In this document: one piece after another, positions 1-5,117 of the stretch
Position numbering within the stretch: the first letter of the stretch is position 1
Layout: each line of letters opens with the position of its first letter
Made by a program: the position numbers and the translations under genes
The notes under the pieces: model-generated
Databases searched by the model: none
What the model saw: only the letters and a program-made list of their open reading frames with translations
Told to the model about the DNA's origin: nothing
DNA from: Prevotella sp. CAG:732
GTDB taxonomy: Bacteria; Bacteroidota; Bacteroidia; Bacteroidales; Bacteroidaceae
Assembly (NCBI GenBank): GCA_000436035.1
Contig: FR893232.1
Location: forward strand, 1-5,117
Length of the DNA stretch: 5,117 nucleotides
Direction: 5' to 3'

Positions 1-76
1 CTCTAAGCGTAGAGAGAGAATTAAAGGAAGAATATTTTAAGAAATAAGAGTCCTAATGGCATAAAACACCACCAAC

Positions 77-84
77 TAGCTTTG
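77..84 (+). promoter_or_regulatory. possible second -7 element (TAGCTTTG)
   Basis: The eight bases fit the Bacteroidetes -7 consensus TAnnTTTG exactly and lie upstream of, and in the same direction as, the sigma gene. No TTTG-like -33 box is visible at the usual spacing, so this is weaker than the element at 177-184. As at that element, AAAACGATAA starts 11 bases after the final G. Chance is quite possible in AT-rich DNA. Confidence 0.22.
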
Positions 85-176
85 CTGAAAGGTAAAAACG
101 ATAATGATTTCCCTCGCACAGGTAACTAAATTACAACTTTTCTATCTTTTTCTGCTCAGTTTTCGATATTTTATAG

Positions 177-184
177 TACTTTTG
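177..184 (+). promoter_or_regulatory. Bacteroidetes-type -7 promoter element (TACTTTTG) for the sigma operon
   Basis: TACTTTTG matches the TAnnTTTG -7 consensus of the primary sigma factor of Bacteroidetes and is followed by C, as is common. A clear TTTG -33 box is missing; the T-rich stretch around 147-154 lies at about the right distance and may serve as a weak one. Transcription would start near 190 and read into the sigma gene at 382. The match and direction are seen; use as a promoter is inferred. Confidence 0.5.
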
Positions 185-305
185 CCGCATCATCAAAACG
201 ATAAAAGATATGCTGCAAACTATAAGAAATCGTAGAGTTATTAGGTTAGAAGAAAATACAATAGGGGTTTTCTCTATGTTTATCAACTAGGGATAACATC
301 TTTTT

Positions 306-356
306 TATACAAAAAACTTCATTTTAGGGGTGATTGAATCTCCTTTTGTTTGTATA
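306..356 (+). repeat. inverted repeat TATACAAA / TTTGTATA ahead of the sigma start
   Basis: TATACAAA at 306-313 is the exact reverse complement of TTTGTATA at 349-356. Past a bulged G at 348, three further A-T pairs can form between 314-316 and 345-347. The right arm ends 25 bases before the ATG at 382, so in RNA the stem would sit next to the start of translation. As DNA it could be a binding site for a dimeric regulator. The stem is nearly all A-T and therefore weak, so this may be chance. Confidence 0.22.
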
Positions 357-381
357 TAGGCATAGAAACAAGAAAAAAAGA

Positions 382-861
382 ATGACAGAGAAAAAAGAAA
401 AACAGATGGAACAGCTTTTTCGTGCCAACTACGAAAGGATGTATCGCTTTGCCTTTGCCTTGCTCCATGACAACGAGGAGGCAAGAGATGTGGTAAGCGA
501 TGTCTTTTCTAAGTTGTGGGAGCATGACATCAAAGAGGAGACAGCCTCAGCTTATCTCATGCAAAGCGTGAAAAATGCTTGTCTCAATCTTATCGCTCAG
601 AAGAAACGGGACGAACGATTACAGCAGCTTCTTCCGTTAGAGTTAGAACAAGATGCACTGTTGGAAGAAAGATGGCAAGCTACGGTCCACTGCATAGGCC
701 ATGACCTTACGCCACAAACAGCTTCCGTGATTCGCCTCTGTTTTGGCGAGCGAATGTCGTATAAGGAGACGGCTGAAGAATTGGGCATCAGCATCTCGGC
801 GGTAAACAAACATATCGTGAAAGGTTTGCGAACGCTGAGAGATAAATTGAAAGACTTATAG
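382..861 (+). CDS. ECF-type RNA polymerase sigma factor, Bacteroidetes family
   Basis: This is a 159-residue extracytoplasmic-function sigma factor that should direct RNA polymerase to a small set of promoters once freed from its membrane anti-sigma factor. Region 2 spans about residues 9-75, with the core-binding and -10-recognising stretch around ARDVVSDVFSKLWEH (34-48). A short linker follows. Region 4 lies at about 108-155, with a helix-turn-helix at SYKETAEELGISISAVNKHI (126-145). There is no SnoaL-type or other extra C-terminal domain, and the length is normal for a FecI-like factor. The ATG at 382 is preferred because family homology begins a few residues later. An in-frame TTG at 334 would add 16 basic, unrelated residues. 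The start is A-rich (AAAAAAAG just before it) with no strong Shine-Dalgarno, as is usual in Bacteroidetes. The anti-sigma gene follows after 74 bases, which fits co-transcription. Its target promoter is not identifiable here; autoregulation is possible but not shown. Confidence 0.93.
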   Translation: MTEKKEKQMEQLFRANYERMYRFAFALLHDNEEARDVVSDVFSKLWEHDIKEETASAYLMQSVKNACLNLIAQKKRDERLQQLLPLELEQDALLEERWQATVHCIGHDLTPQTASVIRLCFGERMSYKETAEELGISISAVNKHIVKGLRTLRDKLKDL

Positions 862-921
862 ATAAACTTAAGTGAAGAGGCTTGAAGACGTCCTGGCTTT
901 AGAACTTATTACAAACAAAAG

Positions 922-927
922 AAAGGA
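922..927 (+). promoter_or_regulatory. ribosome binding site of the anti-sigma gene (AAAGGA)
   Basis: A purine-rich AAAGGA lies 8 bases before the ATG at 936 and is the clearest Shine-Dalgarno-like site in the window. It supports 936 over the ATG at 928, which begins only a three-codon frame (ATG AAA ATA TGA) that overlaps the true start and would sit too close to this site. Confidence 0.45.
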
Positions 928-935
928 ATGAAAAT

Positions 936-1658
936 ATGAAACAAGATTCATCACATACTGATAAATGGGATATTCTTCTCGATCTATTGGAGAATCCTAC
1001 CGCATATTCCGAGACCCAGAAAAACGAGATTCTTGGGGATGAGGAAACTTTAGAAATGTGCCGACAGATCGTGAATGTTCATCAAGCTCTTGATTCTCAA
1101 AAGAAGGATGAAGAGATCCACCTACCTTCTATGGATGAGGAGTGGGAAAAGTTGAAGGAAAAGAAGTTGGGCAATATGGGTATAGAGCCAAAGGAGAAGA
1201 TACCAGCGAAGACGGCAACCCTTTGGAGTCCGATGAGAAAAGTAGCTGCAATAGTGGCAGTACTCATAGTATCAGGCTTCACATTCGCTGCCATACATTT
1301 GGCATACCATTCGTTCCAAACTTCTCCTTCCCATGACACAAATATGGTAAAGGAGGAAGCCGAGGACAAGGATTCTGTCCGACTCGTTGCAACAACAGTA
1401 CAGAAGACAGGTGCCGTAAATGATAGCGTTTCCACCAAACTTCCTCTGCTCTATGAAGACATGGAACTTCAGGCTATCTTGCAGCTTATCGCCCAGCATT
1501 TTAATGTTCAGGTGGTTTATAAAAATGAGTCTTCAAGGCACATTCGTCTTTATCTCCAACTGACAGAGCAAATGAACCTGGATGAAATCATCGAACTGAT
1601 GAATCACTTTGAGAAAGTGAACATCCACTCAGAGGGGAAGACTTTGATTGTCGAGTAA
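936..1658 (+). CDS. short FecR-like anti-sigma factor: one transmembrane helix plus DUF4974/STN-like periplasmic domain
   Basis: This 240-residue protein probably holds the upstream sigma factor inactive and relays a signal from the receptor encoded next. Residues 1-101 are charged and should be cytoplasmic. The segment MDEEWEKLKEKK (66-77) resembles the stretch that precedes the membrane helix in Bacteroidetes FecR-family proteins. A single hydrophobic helix lies at about 103-124 (VAAIVAVLIVSGF onward). A polar, acidic linker follows (about 125-170). The C-terminal domain, about 171-240, has the DUF4974/STN-like pattern: an ELQAIL helix, short strands, a LDEIIELM helix, and a final EGKTLIVE strand. 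The beta-rich FecR domain that normally separates membrane helix and C-terminus is absent, which explains a length well below the usual 300 or more residues. I found no sign of a frameshift. The receptor gene starts 13 bases after its stop, so the two are likely translated from one mRNA. The role rests on domain order and neighbours; the cytoplasmic part alone is not diagnostic. Confidence 0.85.
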   Translation: MKQDSSHTDKWDILLDLLENPTAYSETQKNEILGDEETLEMCRQIVNVHQALDSQKKDEEIHLPSMDEEWEKLKEKKLGNMGIEPKEKIPAKTATLWSPMRKVAAIVAVLIVSGFTFAAIHLAYHSFQTSPSHDTNMVKEEAEDKDSVRLVATTVQKTGAVNDSVSTKLPLLYEDMELQAILQLIAQHFNVQVVYKNESSRHIRLYLQLTEQMNLDEIIELMNHFEKVNIHSEGKTLIVE

Positions 1659-1671
1659 AAAACAGAAAGCA

Positions 1672-4239
1672 ATGAAAAAACAAGAATATATCAAGTTGAT
1701 GGCATATTGTGTTGTCTTATTGATGCTTCACATTCAGCCCATCCATGCCCAGCGTATCAACCATAACTTCCGCAATACTTCTATGTCGGAAGCACTTACT
1801 ACACTTGCAAAAAGCACAAGTGATTATCGTATCAACTTCATGTATAATGAGTTGGAAGACTTCACGGTGACAACTCAGGTCGTGAAGCGTACTGCCCCTG
1901 AAGCTATCAAACAAATCATCGGTTTTTATCCCATGAAAATGACGATAGATGGTAAGAACATCTTTGTGGAATGCACCCAAAAGACGCCTACCAAGATGAT
2001 GGGACGTGTTGTGGATGTCCAGCATCATCCTGTGGATTTTGCCAATGTCAGTTTGTTGAATGCACAAGATTCTTCTTTCATTACGGGTGGTGTAACCAAT
2101 GAGAATGGTCAGTTTGTCATACCTTGCGAGGTGAGAAAAGCTATCGTGAAGGTGAGTTGCGTAGGTTATCAGACGCTTACTCGTACCTTTGATACTGGCA
2201 AGATAGGCAGTATCACTTTGAAAGAGGCAACCATGCATCTGCAAAAGGTCGTGGTGAAATCGTCACGCCCCGTTGTCGCCATCAAGGGCAATGCCTTGGT
2301 TACAACGGTAGCCAACTCTCAATTAGAGCATGCAGGAACAGCGAACGATGTGTTACGCCAGATACCAATGGTTACAGGAAGGGATGGAAACTTCGAGGTG
2401 TTTGGCAAGGGTACACCTCTTATATATATTAATGGTCGTGCCGTACAAGACAAGAATGAACTTTCACAGCTCAATTCGCAAGACATCAAGAATGTGGAAG
2501 TCATCACCAATCCCGGTGCCAAGTATGCCGCCTCCGTCAAGTCAGTTATCCGTATTCGCACCAAGTTGCCACAAGGTGAAGGCTTTGGAGGAACGCTTCG
2601 TGCGCAAAATGGTTTTCGACACTATTTCTCTAGCATGGAGCAAGCCAACTTGAAATATCGCACGGGTGGGCTGGAGTTTTTCACCAATCTCAATTATTAT
2701 GGCGGTAAATTCTATAGTCTTGAGAACATGAAGATGGAAACACAAGGTTCCACCTCTTGGCTTCAGAATATAGAAAGTTTCAACAATATGAGAAACAACG
2801 AGTTCTTCGGCAAGTTGGGGTTCTCTTGGATGATCAACGAGCATCATTCCATCGGTGCTTACTACATGAATGGAGCTGCTTTGCTAAAGCCAAATTCCAA
2901 TTATAGTTCGACTTCGTATGCTGATGGAGAGTTGGATGAAGAAGTTTCCGCAGTAAAAAGAAGGAGAAAGCATACTGTGCCAAAACACCATGCCAATATT
3001 TATTATAATGGTGAGGTGGGCAAATTGGGCATTGACTTCAACATGGATTACATGTGGAGAAAGAAGCGAGAAACTTCCGATCAGGAAGAGACGAATAGGA
3101 ACCAACAACAGAAACAGGTGGCTTCTACGAGCATCGGACACTCACGAATGTTTGCAGAAAAGTTGGTGTTGAGCTATCCTCTGTGGAAAGGACAAATCGA
3201 AGTGGGCAATGAATATATCGCCTCGCAGATGTTGAATGATTTCCATATCAATATGGCTACCATTGGCAATAGCAATACCAAGAGTGACGAGAAGAATATG
3301 GCAGGTTTCTTCTCCATTGGTCAGCAATTGGGTAAAATCGCAGTTGAGGCAGGTCTTCGCTACGAGCATGTCACCTTCAAATATACGGAGAATGGACAGT
3401 TCAAGGAAGACCAAAGCAAGACTTATAACAATGTGTTCCCTTCCTTGTCTATTTCTACAGAGATAGGAAAGACACAATGGGCATTGAGTTACACCAGCAA
3501 GACGCAGCGTCCATCATACGAAGACCTAGATGGGACAGTCACCTATGTCAATCATTTGCTCTTGGGAAGTGGCAATCCTTATCTTTCTCCTGTCAAGATT
3601 CATTCCGTGGAACTGATGGGGGCATGGAAGCAATTCTTTGCAAAGGTATCATACGATTACAAAAAGGATGCCATCATCAACATCTCAAAACCTTACGGAG
3701 AAAATGGAGAGATGAAGTATCTCACCTTGGAGAATGCGCCCAAGATACAAGAGTTACAAGCATTCCTCGGCGCACAATTCCATATTGGAATTTGGCAACC
3801 AAAGGTCAATGCTGGTATCATCAAGCAATGGTTTTCCGGGGAATATCTTGGCGAGCACAGGTCCTTCGGCAATCCATTGGGAATCGTACAGTTCCAGAAT
3901 GCCATCCATCTGCCTGGCGACATCTGGATGAACATTGACATGGAATGGAACAGCCGTGGAAACAAGGAGAACATGCAGCTCAGTTCTTCCTCTAGCCTCA
4001 ATGCTAAGCTTTACAAGGCTTTCTGCAAGAATCGTTTCTCGGTTACGCTTGAAGCTAACGACATCTTCAACAAGAGCAATCGTGACATACTATTCTACAA
4101 TAAGGATGTCACGCTTTGGCAAAGCAGCACCAGCGATAGCCGTTCCCTGTACTTGACATTGCAGTATAACTTCAATACGTCAAGAAGTCGATACAAGGGT
4201 CAAGGTGCTGGTACTGAGGAATTGAATCGCTTCAAATAA
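1672..4239 (+). CDS. TonB-dependent-receptor-like outer membrane beta-barrel protein with N-terminal STN signalling domain
   Basis: This 855-residue outer membrane protein probably binds a ligand and reports it to the anti-sigma factor. A signal peptide covers about 1-27 (basic start, hydrophobic YCVVLLMLHI, cleavage near IHA-Q). The STN domain follows at about 30-100, ending DGKNIFVE. A carboxypeptidase-regulatory-like beta-sandwich lies at about 109-187 (GRVVDVQHHPVDFANV, then VTNENGQF). A TonB-box-like LQKVVVKSS is at 190-198. The plug spans about 205-300, with TANDVLRQIPMV, the GKGTPLIYINGR signature (245-256) and VEVITNPGAKY. The rest, from about 305, is an outer-membrane beta-barrel (OMP_b-brl_3 type), whose last strand LYLTLQYNF (826-834) is followed by a hydrophilic tail ending GAGTEELNRFK. 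The ATG at 1672 is chosen because the signal peptide begins there; an in-frame TTG at 1648 overlaps the anti-sigma gene and adds eight polar residues. There is no SusD-like gene beside it, so it is not an ordinary SusC. The ligand is unknown. Active transport, as opposed to sensing alone, is plausible but not shown. Confidence 0.92.
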   Translation: MKKQEYIKLMAYCVVLLMLHIQPIHAQRINHNFRNTSMSEALTTLAKSTSDYRINFMYNELEDFTVTTQVVKRTAPEAIKQIIGFYPMKMTIDGKNIFVECTQKTPTKMMGRVVDVQHHPVDFANVSLLNAQDSSFITGGVTNENGQFVIPCEVRKAIVKVSCVGYQTLTRTFDTGKIGSITLKEATMHLQKVVVKSSRPVVAIKGNALVTTVANSQLEHAGTANDVLRQIPMVTGRDGNFEVFGKGTPLIYINGRAVQDKNELSQLNSQDIKNVEVITNPGAKYAASVKSVIRIRTKLPQGEGFGGTLRAQNGFRHYFSSMEQANLKYRTGGLEFFTNLNYYGGKFYSLENMKMETQGSTSWLQNIESFNNMRNNEFFGKLGFSWMINEHHSIGAYYMNGAALLKPNSNYSSTSYADGELDEEVSAVKRRRKHTVPKHHANIYYNGEVGKLGIDFNMDYMWRKKRETSDQEETNRNQQQKQVASTSIGHSRMFAEKLVLSYPLWKGQIEVGNEYIASQMLNDFHINMATIGNSNTKSDEKNMAGFFSIGQQLGKIAVEAGLRYEHVTFKYTENGQFKEDQSKTYNNVFPSLSISTEIGKTQWALSYTSKTQRPSYEDLDGTVTYVNHLLLGSGNPYLSPVKIHSVELMGAWKQFFAKVSYDYKKDAIINISKPYGENGEMKYLTLENAPKIQELQAFLGAQFHIGIWQPKVNAGIIKQWFSGEYLGEHRSFGNPLGIVQFQNAIHLPGDIWMNIDMEWNSRGNKENMQLSSSSSLNAKLYKAFCKNRFSVTLEANDIFNKSNRDILFYNKDVTLWQSSTSDSRSLYLTLQYNFNTSRSRYKGQGAGTEELNRFK

Positions 4240-4243
4240 TTCC
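4218..4243. other. weak hairpin at the convergent gene junction
   Basis: GGAATT at 4218-4223 pairs with AATTCC at 4238-4243, and an inner GAA/TTC pairing is possible around a TCGC loop. The hairpin overlaps the last codons and stop of the receptor gene. No T tract follows on either strand, so this is not a canonical intrinsic terminator. A second small stem (AAAGA 4244-4248 with TCTTT 4255-4259) lies beside it and overlaps the peptidase stop. They could slow polymerases arriving from both sides, but that is a guess. Confidence 0.18.
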
Positions 4244-4250
4244 AAAGAGC

Positions 4251-5117
4251 TTAATCTTTCTCCCCCAACCATTCTTCCAGCACCTGGCAATACTCATCAT
4301 TTTGCTCGGCGAAAGGCATGTGGCGGGCTCCTACGAAGAGATGCCACTTGGAATCGGAGATACCATCATAGAGGGTCTTTGCCACCAAAGGAGTGCAGAG
4401 ATCGTTGGTGCCACTCATCACCAAGCATGGCACTTGTATCTCGCCAAGGCGGTCGGTGTAATCATAATCACGGAGCGTACCTGTAGGAGTGTATTCGTTT
4501 GGTCCCCAACCATAGAGATAAGCCTCAGCACCAGCACGCTTCTTTCGGCGAAGACACTCTGGGCTATCCTCTGTCACCTCACCGGCACAATGCAAGAGCA
4601 TGAAGTGCTCATTCGCCTTGGCATACGCCTCACTCGAAAAGTCATCCTTCGCCTCAGCCTCGGCAATGGCACGCTGGTCTTCCTCCGACATAAACTTGAT
4701 CATGCGGTGTTGCTCACTTGCCCAAAGTTTGCTGCTCGAAAGAGTGCTGCTGAGGATGGCGGACTTCACGCCCTTTGCCTGCTTCTCTATCAGATAGATG
4801 ATGGCAAGCATACCGCCCCACGACTGTCCTAAGAGATGAAAATGGTCGATGTGGAGATAGTCGATGAGTGAACAAAGTTCGTTGAGCCAAGTCTCAGGAG
4901 TCCAGAGTTCGGGATGTCCCTCCACGAAGGAGTTGCCACATCCCAACTGGTCGTACATGATGACGGCACGCCCTGTCTCCGCTACTCTATCCAAGAGTTC
5001 AAAATAGTTGTGGGTACTGCCTGGTCCACCATGCAAGAGGATGATAGGACTCTTGCCCTCTTCCGTCTTTCCCACGATACGATAATATGTTTGATAGCCC
5101 ATGAAGGGCATATATCC
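4251..5117 (-). CDS. proline iminopeptidase-family alpha/beta hydrolase (5' end runs off the window)
   Basis: This serine peptidase of the prolyl aminopeptidase family (S33) should release N-terminal proline, or a similar residue, from short peptides. Counting from the ATG at 5111 it has 286 residues. The oxyanion-hole motif HGGPG is at 27-31, the nucleophile elbow GQSWGG at 95-100 (Ser97), and the other triad residues are probably Asp237 (SGTNDLCTP) and His264 (GARHMPFAEQ). The cap domain lies between about residues 125 and 210 and ends in the family-typical GWGPNEYTPTGTL. The frame is still open upstream of 5111 and adds Gly-Tyr, giving GYMPFMGYQTYYRIVG. Relatives usually carry a few residues before this point, so the true start is likely outside the window. 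No signal peptide is visible in the part seen, which suggests a cytoplasmic enzyme. It is convergent with the receptor gene, 11 bases apart. Substrate preference within the family cannot be read from sequence, so a relaxed aminopeptidase or related amidase is possible. Confidence 0.92.
   Translation of the reverse strand, partial: GYMPFMGYQTYYRIVGKTEEGKSPIILLHGGPGSTHNYFELLDRVAETGRAVIMYDQLGCGNSFVEGHPELWTPETWLNELCSLIDYLHIDHFHLLGQSWGGMLAIIYLIEKQAKGVKSAILSSTLSSSKLWASEQHRMIKFMSEEDQRAIAEAEAKDDFSSEAYAKANEHFMLLHCAGEVTEDSPECLRRKKRAGAEAYLYGWGPNEYTPTGTLRDYDYTDRLGEIQVPCLVMSGTNDLCTPLVAKTLYDGISDSKWHLFVGARHMPFAEQNDEYCQVLEEWLGEKD

Larger units (their letters stand above)
1..381. other. AT-rich intergenic/leader region without a supported gene
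   Basis: No open frame here looks like a real gene. On the + strand one short frame (3-47, ending in TAA) reads LSVERELKEEYFKK. It could be the last codons of a gene that starts left of the window, but 14 residues are too few to call. The rest is AT-rich and holds two TAnnTTTG elements (77-84 and 177-184), a 10-base direct repeat AAAACGATAA (95-104 and 195-204), an inverted repeat around the stronger promoter (143-150 with 203-210), and another inverted repeat just ahead of the sigma gene (306-313 with 349-356). I see no tRNA-like cloverleaf, no GC-rich hairpin followed by a T tract, and no recognisable riboswitch. If transcription starts near 190, the sigma gene has an untranslated leader of roughly 190 bases. 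Confidence 0.6.

Noticed and set aside
3..47. Possible last codons (LSVERELKEEYFKK and stop) of a gene entering from the left
   Set aside because: Fourteen residues with no recognisable family and no terminator after them are not enough for a gene call.
289..299. TAGGGATAACA, identical to the first 11 bases of the I-SceI homing endonuclease site
   Set aside because: Only 11 of 18 bases match and the rest diverges; there is no intron or endonuclease gene nearby, so it is coincidence.
334..381. TTG at 334 as start of the sigma gene
   Set aside because: It adds 16 basic residues with no family similarity, while the ATG at 382 lies just before sigma region 2 and has an A-rich start context typical of the phylum.
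373..396. A7 and A6 runs around the sigma start as phase-variation tracts
   Set aside because: The A7 run lies before the ATG and the runs are short; A-rich starts are normal in Bacteroidetes and no frame switch is suggested.
928..939. Three-codon frame ATG AAA ATA TGA overlapping the anti-sigma start
   Set aside because: It is too short to carry meaning and lies directly against the ribosome binding site; there is no sign of a regulatory leader peptide.
1648..1671. TTG at 1648 as start of the receptor gene
   Set aside because: It would overlap the end of the anti-sigma gene and place eight polar residues before a good signal peptide that begins at the ATG at 1672.
1717..2244. Antisense open frame of 175 codons inside the receptor gene
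   Set aside because: Its translation has no family features or plausible domain pattern and it lies opposite well-defined STN and regulatory-like domains, so it is a shadow.
4302..4832. + strand open frame of 176 codons opposite the peptidase gene
   Set aside because: The opposite strand encodes a complete catalytic core with HGGPG, GQSWGG, Asp and His motifs; the + frame gives no recognisable protein.
1..5117. CRISPR arrays, insertion sequences, tRNA or rRNA genes, attachment sites
   Set aside because: No regularly spaced repeats, transposase motifs, terminal inverted repeats of useful length, cloverleaf structures or rRNA-like stretches were seen.

Overview
The window looks like Bacteroidales DNA, most probably from the Prevotella/Segatella group. 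Three things point there: the Bacteroidetes-type ECF sigma factor, a membrane anti-sigma factor with a DUF4974-like C-terminus, and a TonB-receptor-like outer membrane protein whose plug and C-terminal tail resemble those of Prevotella barrels. The A-rich, mostly Shine-Dalgarno-poor starts and a TAnnTTTG promoter element fit the same phylum. The taxon is inferred from protein style and promoter grammar, not from a database match.

Layout. Positions 1-381 are AT-rich and contain no convincing gene; they hold a good Bacteroidetes -7 promoter element (177-184), a weaker second copy exactly 100 bases upstream (77-84), and two short inverted repeats. Three genes then run on the + strand: an ECF sigma factor (382-861), a single-pass membrane anti-sigma factor (936-1658) and a large outer membrane beta-barrel receptor with an N-terminal STN signalling domain (1672-4239). 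Only 11 bases later, on the - strand, lies a proline iminopeptidase-family alpha/beta hydrolase (4251 to the window edge), whose N-terminus probably continues outside the window.

How it works. The three + strand genes form a compact cell-surface signalling operon of the FecI/FecR/FecA kind. The receptor should sense or bind an unknown ligand at the outer membrane. Its periplasmic STN domain would signal to the periplasmic domain of the anti-sigma factor, which would release the sigma factor in the cytoplasm. The most distinctive point is that the anti-sigma factor is short. It lacks the central FecR domain and keeps only a linker plus an STN-like C-terminal domain, which visibly resembles the STN domain of its receptor. 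No SusD-like partner or substrate enzyme lies in the operon inside the window, so the ligand cannot be named. The convergent peptidase has no evident functional link to the operon.

This is a recognisable type of system in a minimal form. I see no evidence for a wholly new type of system.
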